A DNA stretch of 44,361 nucleotides from UBA11524 sp964383815 (GCA_964383815.1 CAYLIC010000014.1:1-44361); one strand, 5' to 3'. Positions 23,501 to 32,484 are shown, counted from the stretch's first letter. The notes: generated by a model from the letters alone, not told the origin. A program made the numbers and translations.

Positions 23501-23543
23501 ATCTTGTTTTTCCCCGGGGACACACAGAAAGGGTGGCAAGCGA

Positions 23544-26540
23544 GTGTCTCATTCCGTCAAGCAACGCTCCATATTCACCCGGCTGCTGATACCGCTATTG
23601 GTCATTGTGCTGCTCACCATTATTATCCTGGTGGGCGCGCTGACCCTCAGCGGCGCCTTCAGCGAGCTGGAGCAGAACGCCCTGGACATGCTGGAGGAGC
23701 GCACAGCCAGCAAGGCTGAAACCCTGCAGACCGATATGCTGGGCCGCTGGACAAACCTGAACGCCACAGCGGAATCCGTTGCGCGGATTGTGAACACCCA
23801 TCTGGCCAAGGAGCAGGCGACCCTGGAGGATATGAAGACCAACGCTGCCCTGAATGCAGACATCATGCAGGACGTGGCGCCCCTGTTGCTCAACAGGCTG
23901 CGGGCCGGCGGCACCACGGGCATTTTTGTGGTGCTGAACGGCATTGGCGTGGCGGATCAGCCGGAAACCTGGGCTGGCGTGTACCTGCGGGATGCAGACC
24001 CCACCACCAACAGCAGCACCAATAACGATGTGCTGCTCTACCGCGGCCTGCCGCCTGTGGGCCGGGCGCTGGACATTCCCCTGGACAGCTACTGGCGCGC
24101 TTCCTTCACCTTTGACCAGCTCTCCCGGGAAACGGTGCTCCGGCCTATGGGCCTGGCCCAGGACAACACCGGGTGGGACGCCGCCCACTATGGCGGCTGG
24201 TCCATGCCCTTTACCCTGGGCGCCGATTCCAACCAATTGGGGCTGGTGTATTCCATGCCCATTCTGGATGGGAAAGGCAATGTGCTGGGCATTGTGGGTG
24301 TGGACATGAGCATCACCTACCTGGAGCACATGCTCTACAGCTACGAGCATACCAAGGACATGGCCATCAGCTATGTGCTGGGCATGCAGCAGACGGATGG
24401 CAGCATCAGCGTGGCCTGCGCCTCCGGCAACTGCTACAAGCAATCCTTCAACGGGGAGGACGTGCTGATTGCCCCTGACAGCATCGAAAAGAACGACAAG
24501 GACAACTGCCTGAAGCTGGAGCTGACGGGCACCCGCAGCGGCAAGCGGCTGTTTGCCTCCGCTGTGCCCATGGCCCTCTATGACGATAGCGACGCCTACG
24601 CTGGCGACCGCTGGGTGCTGGTGGGCATGCAGACGGAGGAAACCCTGCTGGCCTTCTCCGAGCAGTTTCAGGATACGGTGTTCATGGCGGTGGTGATGGC
24701 CATTGCCTGCAGCCTGGTGGTGGCTACCATTGCCAGCCGCGACATGGTGAAGCCCATTACCCGCCTGACCCGCGAGGTGGAAAGCGCCGAGCCCGGCGAG
24801 GAGCTGCACCTGAGCACCACCAACATCCTCGAAATGCAAACCCTGTCCGATGCCATGGTGAACATGAACCACAATGCCATTACCAATGCCGCCAGGCTGT
24901 CTGCCATTGTACATATGACGGGCATGCGGATGGGTGTGTTTGAGGTGAAGGCCCAGGACGACACGGTGTATTGCTCACCGGGCCTGTTTGAGCTGCTGGA
25001 CTGCCATGACCTGGCCTGCAGCGGCGAGCAAATGACCCGGGAGGCCTTTGGGCAGCTGATGCGCGCCAGCTTTGACCAGCCCTACGATGAGGATGTCTGG
25101 GTGGTGCGCCGCGGGGGACAGAAGCTGTACCTGCGCTACCGCCAGCACGAGAGCGACAACACTGTTATGGGCACCCTGCTGGACGTGACGGAAGAAATCA
25201 ACACCCGCATTGACCTGGAGCACGCCCGGGACATTGATGCGCTGACAGGCATCCTGAACCGCCGCGCCTTCAACCGCATTGTGCAGGATCTTCTGGGCCG
25301 CCACAGGGACAGCCTGGGCGTGACCGCCATGGTGATGGTGGACCTGGACAACCTGAAATTCCTCAACACCACCTACGGCCTGGACACGGGCGACAGCTTC
25401 ATTACCGGCTTTGCCCACGCCCTGGGCGCCTTTGAGAAGGATGGTCAGAGCGTGATTGCCCGCCGCTCCGGCGACGAGTTCTACATGCTGCTGTACGGCT
25501 TCTCCAGCCGGGAGGAATTGGTGGAGCACATTAACAACGCCTGGAAGCAGGTCAGCGCCCAGGGCATTGTGCTGCCCGATGGCAGCTTCTACCGCTTCCG
25601 CGCCTCCGGCGGCATGGCTCTCCTCCACGATGATGCGGACACCGTGTCCGAGCTGCTGCACTATGCAGACTTTGCCCTCTACACCGTGAAACGGGACGCC
25701 AAGGGCAGCCTGCGCCAGTTTGACAGCAAGCTCTTCAGCGCGGAGGCCTACATGATTGAGGCCCGGGCCGCCCTGGACAGCCTGATTGACAGCCAGCTGC
25801 TGCACTTTGCCTTCCAGCCCATTGTATCGGTGAAGGATGCGGACATTTTCGGCTACGAGCTGCTGATGCGCCCCGACGTGCCCGAGCTGAAGAGCCCCAT
25901 GGCTGTGCTGCGCCTGGCCAAGGAGCAGGGCAAGCTGCACCACATTGAGCGGCTGACCTGGTTCTGCGGCATGAAGAGCGCCCGCAGGTACATGGAGCGC
26001 GGCATGATTGAAAAGCACCACAAGCTGTTCATCAATTCCATCGCCAGCCAGAAGATGGACCGGATGGAGCGCCAGCACATCATCGACAACTACACGGACA
26101 TGCTGCCCCAGGTGGTGCTGGAGCTGACCGAGTCCGAGGACAACAACCAGGACTTTACCGAGAGGAAGATGGACTTCATCCGCGGCAATGGCGGCGAGGT
26201 TGCCATCGATGACTACGGTACCGGCTACAACAGCGAGCTGGCCCTGGTGCACTTCCCCTGCGAATATGTGAAGCTGGATGCCTCCTTCGTGCGGAATGTG
26301 GACAAGGATACCAACAAGCAGGCACTGGTGAAGAACCTGATGTCCTACGCCAGAACCCGCGGCATTGCCATTCTGGCAGAGGGCGTGGAAACCCGGGCCG
26401 AGATGGAAACCATGATTGCCTATGGCGTGGACTACCTGCAGGGCTTCTACCTGGGCATGCCCAGGGAAAAGCCGCAGCAGCTGCTGAACTCCATCCGCAT
26501 GGAAATACGCGAGATGGCAAAGAATCGACAGAAAAGTTGA
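23544..26540 (+). CDS. Membrane Cache-PAS-GGDEF-EAL signalling protein
   Basis: A 998-residue protein. TM1 about 13-36; a long extracytoplasmic Cache-like sensor about 37-375; TM2 about 377-398; HAMP-like linker; PAS-like domain about 452-549; GGDEF domain about 564-735 with signature RRSGDEF (about 642-648); EAL domain about 749-989. The EAL domain has YELLMR at Glu772, the Asn in LFINS, LTESE, AIDDYGTGY, KLDASF, EGVETR and QGFYLG, so most phosphodiesterase residues are present. No RxxD inhibitory site precedes SGDEF. It may make, degrade or sense cyclic di-GMP. GTG 23544 is chosen for GGGTGG upstream; the longer frame overlaps the binding-protein gene. Confidence 0.9.
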   Translation: MSHSVKQRSIFTRLLIPLLVIVLLTIIILVGALTLSGAFSELEQNALDMLEERTASKAETLQTDMLGRWTNLNATAESVARIVNTHLAKEQATLEDMKTNAALNADIMQDVAPLLLNRLRAGGTTGIFVVLNGIGVADQPETWAGVYLRDADPTTNSSTNNDVLLYRGLPPVGRALDIPLDSYWRASFTFDQLSRETVLRPMGLAQDNTGWDAAHYGGWSMPFTLGADSNQLGLVYSMPILDGKGNVLGIVGVDMSITYLEHMLYSYEHTKDMAISYVLGMQQTDGSISVACASGNCYKQSFNGEDVLIAPDSIEKNDKDNCLKLELTGTRSGKRLFASAVPMALYDDSDAYAGDRWVLVGMQTEETLLAFSEQFQDTVFMAVVMAIACSLVVATIASRDMVKPITRLTREVESAEPGEELHLSTTNILEMQTLSDAMVNMNHNAITNAARLSAIVHMTGMRMGVFEVKAQDDTVYCSPGLFELLDCHDLACSGEQMTREAFGQLMRASFDQPYDEDVWVVRRGGQKLYLRYRQHESDNTVMGTLLDVTEEINTRIDLEHARDIDALTGILNRRAFNRIVQDLLGRHRDSLGVTAMVMVDLDNLKFLNTTYGLDTGDSFITGFAHALGAFEKDGQSVIARRSGDEFYMLLYGFSSREELVEHINNAWKQVSAQGIVLPDGSFYRFRASGGMALLHDDADTVSELLHYADFALYTVKRDAKGSLRQFDSKLFSAEAYMIEARAALDSLIDSQLLHFAFQPIVSVKDADIFGYELLMRPDVPELKSPMAVLRLAKEQGKLHHIERLTWFCGMKSARRYMERGMIEKHHKLFINSIASQKMDRMERQHIIDNYTDMLPQVVLELTESEDNNQDFTERKMDFIRGNGGEVAIDDYGTGYNSELALVHFPCEYVKLDASFVRNVDKDTNKQALVKNLMSYARTRGIAILAEGVETRAEMETMIAYGVDYLQGFYLGMPREKPQQLLNSIRMEIREMAKNRQKS

Positions 26541-26565
26541 CGGGAAAACAAAGAATTGCTATCAT
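26537..26565 (+). promoter_or_regulatory. Sigma-A promoter upstream of the HtrL/YibB-like gene
   Basis: -35 TTGACG (26537-26542) overlapping the GGDEF-EAL stop codon, 17-bp spacer, -10 TATCAT (26560-26565). Confidence 0.65.
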
Positions 26566-26568
26566 AGA

Positions 26569-26593
26569 GGGACAGGGTGAAAGGCCCTGTCCC
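26569..26593 (+). other. Hairpin at the presumed transcription start
   Basis: 9-bp arms GGGACAGGG (26569-26577) and CCCTGTCCC (26585-26593) begin 4 bp after the -10 box. The sequence after it (TTGAACTTTT) is only a weak U-tract. It could end the GGDEF-EAL transcript, stabilise the 5' end of the next mRNA, or both. Confidence 0.55.
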
Positions 26594-26626
26594 TTGAACT
26601 TTTATGATGAAGGAGGGTGCGCCTGC

Positions 26627-28117
26627 ATGGAAAGAATACTGGTGCTGATGGCGGCCCAATCCTACGCCCAGGCGGAGGCTGCCCTGCGCTCTGCCAGGGA
26701 CAATGCTGCCGCGCAAACGCGGATCTCCTACGGCCTTTCTCTGCAGCAGGAGCCGGATGGCGAGACCCAGGTTGCCATGCGTAATCTGGGCCAGGTGCAG
26801 TTTGTGTGCCCGGGCCTGTCCAGCTGGCAGGATGCGCAGGCCCTGTGGCAGGGAGAAGGCTTTGCCCTGGTGGCACATCCCGCCATGAGCTTTACAAAGA
26901 ACTGGGACATGCAGCTGCTGCGCGCCCTGCGCCAGTGCCAGCGGGAGAGCCGCTTCAGCGCCGTGCTGACGGGCTACCTGCCCCGGAAGCAGGACCCGGT
27001 GGACGCGGTATGCCCTGTGGCGGCGGAGAGCTTTGACATGGAAGGCCGGCTGTGCTTCCAGCGGGGAACACCCCTGCGCTATGCCACAAGACCCCAGCGC
27101 AGCGCCTTCATCCACCCGGACTTCTGCTTTGGCCCGGCGGCGTTTTTCCGGGAAATGCAGGAGGAGCGCGGCCCGCTGTTCCTGGCGGCATTCAAAAGAA
27201 AGTGGGAGGCCTACACCCTGCACCGCCCGGTGATTCACATCGGGGATGACATGCACCTGCCCCCGTGCCCCGTGCCTGCGGATGGCGATGCCACAGCCGT
27301 TACCCGCTTTGAGCAGCGGTTTAGCCTGCGCCTGGGTGATAGGCAGCTATCCGCCATGGCCCGGCAGGGTGTGTTTACTGCCGACCTGACCTTTCCCATC
27401 CGCGTTCCGCTGATGGTGCGCCTGCAGGAAACCCTGCGGGAAGGCCTGCGCCACAAGAAGCGTGTATCCCCCCTGTGCGTGACGGCGTATCTATCCATGC
27501 CCATGGAAGGCCCGAACCTGCATGAGCAGTATCAGTGCTGGTTTGGCTACCTGTGCCGGCTGAAAAACCTGTCCCTCCTGTGCTATGGGGATGGGGAAAC
27601 CGCCAGAAAAATCATGCCCATGCACCCCAATGTGCTGGAGTTCAAGCCCCGGTACGGCCTGCCGCTGAAGGAAAGCATTACGAACGATGAAACCATCGAC
27701 TACATCAAGCTGTCCAAGCCCTTTGTGCTGGCCAGGAGCCGGGAAAGGTTCCTCAGCCACAGCCACTATATCTGGATAGACTACGGCTACCTGCGCTACC
27801 CGGTGTACGAGCGGGCGTCCATCGACTGGGCCAATGTCTGCAGCGACAGGATTGTCCTCAGCCTGGTGGACGGCGTGCCGGATGTATCCATGCTGGTGGT
27901 GCCCGACAGCATGCTCCTGCCCCTGTGCCAGGAGATTGAAGCCCTGTGCCGGCAGGAGCAGCGCAGCCGCGGTCACCTGCCCATGGAAACGGAGATGTGG
28001 CTGATGCTCATCAGCCAGCATGGGGATTGGTTTGAGCTGGTGGAGCTGCCCGGCCCCAGGGAGCTTTTCACCCTGGCGCTGTTGAACCGGGAGGAGGAAG
28101 CCCATGTGTACAGCTAA
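26627..28117 (+). CDS. Putative glycosyltransferase, HtrL/YibB-like C-terminal region
   Basis: A 496-residue cytoplasmic protein without membrane segments. The N-terminal half (about 1-210) resembles a nucleotide-diphospho-sugar transferase fold (ERILVLMAAQSYAQAEAALR; FKRKWEAYTLHRPVIHIGDD in fragments). The C-terminal half (about 270-490) has SHYIWIDYGYLRYP, recalling the HtrL/YibB/WlaTC group in which an Asp-containing WIDxG motif is conserved. Substrate and role are unknown. ATG 26627 has AAGGAGG upstream; an upstream in-frame ATG would overlap the previous gene. It overlaps the thioesterase gene by 14 bp. An alternative is a wholly uncharacterised family. Confidence 0.55.
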   Translation: MERILVLMAAQSYAQAEAALRSARDNAAAQTRISYGLSLQQEPDGETQVAMRNLGQVQFVCPGLSSWQDAQALWQGEGFALVAHPAMSFTKNWDMQLLRALRQCQRESRFSAVLTGYLPRKQDPVDAVCPVAAESFDMEGRLCFQRGTPLRYATRPQRSAFIHPDFCFGPAAFFREMQEERGPLFLAAFKRKWEAYTLHRPVIHIGDDMHLPPCPVPADGDATAVTRFEQRFSLRLGDRQLSAMARQGVFTADLTFPIRVPLMVRLQETLREGLRHKKRVSPLCVTAYLSMPMEGPNLHEQYQCWFGYLCRLKNLSLLCYGDGETARKIMPMHPNVLEFKPRYGLPLKESITNDETIDYIKLSKPFVLARSRERFLSHSHYIWIDYGYLRYPVYERASIDWANVCSDRIVLSLVDGVPDVSMLVVPDSMLLPLCQEIEALCRQEQRSRGHLPMETEMWLMLISQHGDWFELVELPGPRELFTLALLNREEEAHVYS

Positions 28118-28577
28118 AACCGTGGCGGAAAGCCGCGCAACCCATGTGCAGATATTGATGCCAGGCGACCTGAACGGCTACAGCCGCCTGTTTGGCGGCA
28201 AGCTGATGGAATGGATTGACGTGGTGGCAGCCGTGGTGGCCCGCCGCCACGCCGGGTGTGAGGTGACCACCGCCTGCATCGACACGCTGGAGTTTCAGGC
28301 GCCTGCCTATGTGAACGACACCGTGGTGCTGGAGGGACGCATGACCCATGTGGGCCGCACCAGCATGGAGGTGCGGGTGGACACCTATGTGGAGGAGCTG
28401 TGCGGCACCCGCCGCCAGGTGAACAGGGCCTACCTGGTGCTGGTGGCCCTGGACGCCCGGCATCAGCCTGCCTGCGTGCCCGGGCTGACCCTGCTGACCG
28501 AGGAGGACCGGGCCGAGTGGGAAGCCGGCCAGCGCCGCCGGGAGCTTCGTAAGCAACGCCAGAAGGAGAATTACTGA
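28104..28577 (+). CDS. Acyl-CoA thioesterase, hotdog fold (YkhA-like)
   Basis: A 157-residue single-hotdog protein. The conserved helix LFGGKLMEWIDVVAAVVARRH (core GGKLMEWID) with its Asp, and the strand segment GRTSMEVRVDTYVE, match cytosolic acyl-CoA hydrolases of the YkhA/YciA group. A basic, charged C-terminal tail (AGQRRRELRKQRQKENY) ends the protein. GGGAGGAGGAA precedes ATG. Its stop overlaps the metF ATG (TGATG), so the two are coupled. Substrate chain length cannot be inferred. Confidence 0.88.
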   Translation: MCTAKTVAESRATHVQILMPGDLNGYSRLFGGKLMEWIDVVAAVVARRHAGCEVTTACIDTLEFQAPAYVNDTVVLEGRMTHVGRTSMEVRVDTYVEELCGTRRQVNRAYLVLVALDARHQPACVPGLTLLTEEDRAEWEAGQRRRELRKQRQKENY

Positions 28578-29437
28578 TGAAGATTTCCTCTCTTTTGCAG
28601 GATGGCAGGGTGCACCTTTCCTGCGAGGTTTTCCCGCCTAAGCGGTTCGACGGCATTGCCCAGGCCTGCCAGGTGGCAAAGGAGATTGCCGCCCTGGAAC
28701 CGGCCTTCATGTCCGTAACCTACGGTGCTGCAGGCTCTACCCCCGGGCACACGCTGGCCCTTGCCAAGGCCGTTGCGGAAACAGGCGTTACACCCCTGTG
28801 CCACCTGACCTGCGTGCAATCCACCAGGGAGCATGTGACGCGCGTGCTGGCGGACATGCAGGCAGCCGGTATGGAAAACGTGCTGGCCCTGCGCGGCGAC
28901 CTGCCCAGGGAAGGGGAGGTTGCCAGAGATTTTTCCTATGCCAGCCAGCTGGTGGCGTTCATCCACCAGCAGGGCGATTTCTGCGTGGGTGCGGCCTGCT
29001 ATCCGGAGGGTCACCCGGAAAGCGGCGGCAGGCGCAAGGATATAGAGCACCTGAAGGCAAAGGTGGATGCGGGCGTGGACTTCCTCACCACCCAGATGTT
29101 CTTCGACAACGGCATCCTGTACAACTTCCTGTACAGGGCGCTGCGGGCGGGCATTGATGTGCCGGTGTGTGCCGGCATCATGCCCATTACCACCAGCCAG
29201 CAGGTGGAGCGGGCGGTGAAGCTCTCCGGCTCCATCATGCCACCGCGGTTTGCCGCCATTGCCGACCGCTTCGCGGACGACCCTGCTGCCATGGCCCAGG
29301 CCGGTATTGCCTTTGCCACCGAGCAGATTATCGACCTGATAGCCAACGGCATTACGAATATCCACCTGTATACCATGAACAAACCGTGGATTACCCGGGC
29401 CATTGTGGAGAATTTGTCCAGCATTGTGGGGAAATAG
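28577..29437 (+). CDS. metF: Methylenetetrahydrofolate reductase
   Basis: A 286-residue TIM-barrel flavoenzyme reducing 5,10-methylene-THF to 5-methyl-THF. The N-terminal SCEVFPPK holds the catalytic Glu; LALRGD and the later TTQMFFDN and AGIMPI segments are family signatures. Length fits MetF (about 280-300). AGAAGGAGAAT lies just upstream. No MetV, corrinoid protein or methyltransferase is adjacent, so it is more likely for methionine/folate metabolism than for acetogenesis, but that cannot be decided from the window. Confidence 0.93.
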   Translation: MKISSLLQDGRVHLSCEVFPPKRFDGIAQACQVAKEIAALEPAFMSVTYGAAGSTPGHTLALAKAVAETGVTPLCHLTCVQSTREHVTRVLADMQAAGMENVLALRGDLPREGEVARDFSYASQLVAFIHQQGDFCVGAACYPEGHPESGGRRKDIEHLKAKVDAGVDFLTTQMFFDNGILYNFLYRALRAGIDVPVCAGIMPITTSQQVERAVKLSGSIMPPRFAAIADRFADDPAAMAQAGIAFATEQIIDLIANGITNIHLYTMNKPWITRAIVENLSSIVGK

Positions 29438-29449
29438 GCCCATTTCTAT

Positions 29450-29478
29450 TTGCCAGAAGGCCGCGCTTGTGCTATAAT
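29450..29478 (+). promoter_or_regulatory. Sigma-A promoter for asnS
   Basis: -35 TTGCCA (29450-29455), 17-bp spacer, -10 TATAAT (29473-29478). Only 32 bp separate the -10 box from the start codon, leaving no room for a T-box leader. Confidence 0.75.
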
Positions 29479-29510
29479 AAAAAATCATGATTTCCGGGGA
29501 GGGTTAAACC

Positions 29511-30896
29511 ATGGAGATGACCACCACGCTGGCGCTGAAGGAGCACCTGCAGGAGCTGCACGGGCAGCAGGTGAAGCTGCAGGGATGGATCCGCAACCAC
29601 CGCAAGCAGAAGAACATGGGCTTTATCGACTTTTTCGACGGCACCTGCTTCAAAAACCCGCAGGTGGTGTACGACCAGAATATCGCCAATTTCGAAAGCA
29701 TCCAGGCCCTGCGCGTTGGCTCCGCCATTACGGTGGTGGGCACCGTGGTGCCTTCCTATAAAGATGCAACCACCCCTGAGGTGCAGGCCAGCGAGATTAT
29801 CCTGGAGGGCGACTGCCCGGAGGATTACCCCCTGCAGCCCAAGCGCCACAGCACCGAGTTTCTGCGGGAAATTGCCTACCTGCGCCCCCGCACACGGCTG
29901 TTCCAGGCGGTGTTCCGCGTGCGCTCCGTGGCCAGCATGGCCATTCACACCTACTTCCAGGATCGCGGCTATGTGTATGTCCACACGCCCCTGATTACCT
30001 CCAACGATGCCGAGGGCGCTGGCAACACCTTCACCGTCACCACCCTGCCGCCGGACAAGGCTGGCAAGTATGAGGAGGACTTCTTCGGCAAGCCTACCTC
30101 CCTGGCGGTAACAGGCCAGCTGGAGGGTGAAACCTTCGCCATGGCGTTCTCCAAGATATACACCTTCGGCCCGACCTTCCGGGCGGAGAACTCCAACACC
30201 AAGACCCACGCGGCGGAGTTCTGGATGATTGAGCCGGAAATCGCCTTCTGCGACCTGCACCAGCTGATGGACGTGGAGGAGGACTTCCTGAAATACCTGG
30301 TCAAGACCGTGCTGGACAAGTGCCCGGACGAGCTGGCTTTCCTGGACAGCTTTGCCGCCGGCGGCAAGGGAACCTCCGGCCTTGTGGAGCGCCTGACCGC
30401 CCTGGCGGACAGCAAGTGCGCCCGCATCACCCATGAGGAGGCTATCACCATCCTCAAGAATTCCGGCAAGGACTGGCAGTTCCCGCCGGAGTACGGCCAG
30501 GACACCGCCAAGGAGCACGAAAAGTACCTGACGGAGGAATATTTCCACGGCCCGGTGTTCGTGTATGACTGGCCCAAGGACATCAAGGCCTTCTACATGT
30601 ATCAGAACGATGACGGCAAGACCGTTGCCGCCGTTGACCTGCTGGTGCCCGGCTCCGGCGAGCTGATGGGCGGCTCCCAGCGCGAAACCCGCTATGACCT
30701 GCTGACCGCCCGCATGGATCAGCTGGGTATCTCCAGGGAGTCCCTTGGCTGGTACCTGAACCTGCGGCGCTTTGGCGGCTGCACCCACGCGGGCTTCGGC
30801 ATGGGATTTGAGCGCCTGCTGATGTACCTGACCGGTGTGGACAACATCCGCGATGTGATCCCCTATGCCCGCACCCCCATGAACTGCGAATTTTAA
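29511..30896 (+). CDS. asnS: Asparaginyl-tRNA synthetase
   Basis: A 461-residue class IIb synthetase of normal length. An N-terminal OB-fold anticodon-binding domain (about 15-110, VKLQGWIRNHRKQKNMGFI with GWIRNHR) precedes the catalytic domain with motif 2 (FRAENSNTKTH, MIEPEIAF) and motif 3 (GMGFERLLMYLTG) near the C-terminus. It charges tRNA-Asn with asparagine in the cytoplasm. GGGGAGGG lies before ATG 29511. It is flanked by its own promoter and terminator, so it is monocistronic. Confidence 0.97.
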   Translation: MEMTTTLALKEHLQELHGQQVKLQGWIRNHRKQKNMGFIDFFDGTCFKNPQVVYDQNIANFESIQALRVGSAITVVGTVVPSYKDATTPEVQASEIILEGDCPEDYPLQPKRHSTEFLREIAYLRPRTRLFQAVFRVRSVASMAIHTYFQDRGYVYVHTPLITSNDAEGAGNTFTVTTLPPDKAGKYEEDFFGKPTSLAVTGQLEGETFAMAFSKIYTFGPTFRAENSNTKTHAAEFWMIEPEIAFCDLHQLMDVEEDFLKYLVKTVLDKCPDELAFLDSFAAGGKGTSGLVERLTALADSKCARITHEEAITILKNSGKDWQFPPEYGQDTAKEHEKYLTEEYFHGPVFVYDWPKDIKAFYMYQNDDGKTVAAVDLLVPGSGELMGGSQRETRYDLLTARMDQLGISRESLGWYLNLRRFGGCTHAGFGMGFERLLMYLTGVDNIRDVIPYARTPMNCEF

Positions 30897-30900
30897 TCAA

Positions 30901-30948
30901 AAAAAACGGCCTGCTGCGGTGCTGTTCACTGCGGCAGGCCGGTTTTTT
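30901..30948. terminator. Terminator of asnS, usable in both directions
   Basis: Arms CGGCCTGC (30907-30914) and GCAGGCCG (30934-30941) with TTTTTT at 30943-30948; on the other strand an A-rich run before the stem gives a U-tract for the convergent DUF1836 gene. Confidence 0.85.
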
Positions 30949-31463
30949 CAGGGGGTTGAAGGCTGTTCGGGGTCGGCGGGCGGCGCCATGGACTTCAGCC
31001 TGTCGTTAACGTAAATCACATTGGCAACGGCAACGATGACGCTGCGGAGCATGTCCTTGGCCTCGGAATTGGTGGTACCCAGGTAGCTGATGTCCTCCTG
31101 AACGCCAAAGATGTAGTTCAGCAGGCGTTCCAGCTCGGAGCAGAAATAGTCGTACACGCTGTCGATGGTCTGTATGCCTTGCATCAGGCTGAACATCCGG
31201 GCGATGCTCTCCATGGACAGCACATTTTTCGCCACGGCAATAAAGAACAGGTAGGCAATCTGCTCGGCATCGTACAGCTTGCGCTCAGGGTTTTTAATGT
31301 AGCCCTTTTTTACATAATTGCTGACCATGGAGGCAGTAATCTCCATGCAGCCCAGTGGCTCCAGGTATTGGTTGATATACTTGATGGTCTGGTCCAGGTA
31401 CAGCCCCATGTTGGGTATTTCGCGGTAACGGGGCATGCGGAAGGCCTCAATGCGGATAGGCAC
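30948..31463 (-). CDS. DUF1836 family protein (predicted DNA-binding regulator)
   Basis: A 171-residue protein. After the first 35 residues, a helix-turn-helix-like region (about 40-80: ITASMVSNYVKKGYIKNPERK, with MVSNYVKKGYI; YDAEQIAYLFFIAVAKNVL) matches the DUF1836 family of Bacillota, usually taken as MerR-like regulators. The rest is helical. GTG 31463 is the start: AAGGAGG is 11 bp upstream, while ATGs further upstream lie at or before the transcription start set by a perfect -10 at 31491-31496. It is divergent from degV; the target is unknown. Confidence 0.8.
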   Translation of the reverse strand: MPIRIEAFRMPRYREIPNMGLYLDQTIKYINQYLEPLGCMEITASMVSNYVKKGYIKNPERKLYDAEQIAYLFFIAVAKNVLSMESIARMFSLMQGIQTIDSVYDYFCSELERLLNYIFGVQEDISYLGTTNSEAKDMLRSVIVAVANVIYVNDRLKSMAPPADPEQPSTP

Positions 31464-31490
31464 AGTGCTTTCCACCTCCTTGCATTCCAT

Positions 31491-31519
31491 ATTATAGGCC
31501 AAGAAACGAAAATCGTCAA
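31491..31519 (-). promoter_or_regulatory. Sigma-A promoter for the DUF1836 gene
   Basis: Minus strand: -35 TTGACG (31514-31519), 17-bp spacer, -10 TATAAT (31491-31496). It decides the GTG start of the gene. Confidence 0.8.
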
Positions 31520-31559
31520 TGCGGTTTGTGAATATTCCGTAAAAAGTTTCGCAGGCGGG

Positions 31560-31588
31560 TTGACACGTTTTTGAAAAGCTGATATAGT
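31560..31588 (+). promoter_or_regulatory. Sigma-A promoter for degV
   Basis: -35 TTGACA (31560-31565), 17-bp spacer, -10 TATAGT (31583-31588). A small hairpin with ATCGG/CCGAT arms (31601-31621) lies in the leader. Confidence 0.8.
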
Positions 31589-31651
31589 CGGAAACAGGTT
31601 ATCGGGTTTTAAAAAACCGATGACCAATGACTGCAGGAAGGCGATTTGGGC

Positions 31652-32479
31652 ATGGGATTCAAGATTGTGGCTGATTCCTCCAGCGACCTGCTGGACTTTC
31701 CCGGTGTAGACTTTGCCAATGTGCCGCTGACCATTATGGCAGGGGAGCGAACCTTTGTGGACGATGCCTCCCTGGACGCCCGGGAGATGCTGACGTATCT
31801 GGCCGGGCACAAGGGCCGCAGCACCACCTCCTGCCCCAATCCCGATGCCTGGCGGGAGGCCTTTGGCGATGCGGAGGAGATTGTCTGCCTGACGATTACC
31901 AGCAACATGAGCGGCTGCTGCAATGCCGCCATGATTGCCAGGGAGGACTACCTGCGCCGGCACCCGGAGCGGAAGGTGCTGGTGGTGGACACCCTGACCA
32001 CCGGCCCGGAAATGGTGCTGCTGATTGAAAAGGTGGCACAGCTGCACCGGGAAGGCCTGGCCTTTGAGGCCATGGAAAAGGCCATTGAGGAATACCGCCG
32101 GCACACCCACCTGACCTTTGCCCTGGAAAGCCTTCACAGCCTGGTGAACAACGGGCGCGTCAGCCCGGCAGTGGCGGCGCTGGCCGGGCTGCTGAACATC
32201 CGCATTGTGGGCGTTGCCAGCGATGTGGGCACCCTGCAGCCGGTGAGCAAGTGCCGGGGTGAAAAGCGCACGCAGCAAGGCCTCCTGTCTGTTTTGCAGG
32301 AGCGTGGGTACAAGGGCGGCAAGGTGCGCATCTCCCACAACAATCCCGCCATGGCAGAAACCATGGAGCGCCTCATCCGCGGCCTGGCCCCGGAGGCGGA
32401 CATCCGCGTTTACCCCGCAAGAGGCCTGGTGAGCTTCTATTCCGAAATGGGCGGTATTCTGATTGGTTTTGAAAGCTGA
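31652..32479 (+). CDS. DegV family fatty-acid-binding protein
   Basis: A 275-residue protein of normal DegV length. Start motif FKIVADSSSDL, the TSCPNPDAW loop that corresponds to the T-S-Q-P segment, the TITSNMSGCCNAA stretch that contacts the fatty-acid carboxylate, and the C-terminal GLVSFYSEMGGILIGF (usually GPGALG or similar) support it. DegV/FakB proteins bind fatty acids for the FakA kinase in phospholipid synthesis. ATG 31652 is preferred (AGGAAGG upstream); TTG 31646 is an alternative. Cys replacing Gln in the TSCP motif is a mild variation. Confidence 0.88.
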   Translation: MGFKIVADSSSDLLDFPGVDFANVPLTIMAGERTFVDDASLDAREMLTYLAGHKGRSTTSCPNPDAWREAFGDAEEIVCLTITSNMSGCCNAAMIAREDYLRRHPERKVLVVDTLTTGPEMVLLIEKVAQLHREGLAFEAMEKAIEEYRRHTHLTFALESLHSLVNNGRVSPAVAALAGLLNIRIVGVASDVGTLQPVSKCRGEKRTQQGLLSVLQERGYKGGKVRISHNNPAMAETMERLIRGLAPEADIRVYPARGLVSFYSEMGGILIGFES

Positions 32480-32484
32480 GAAAT

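Noticed and set aside
29437..29511. T-box riboswitch before asnS
   Set aside because: Only about 32 bp separate the -10 box and the start codon, with no specifier stem or antiterminator.
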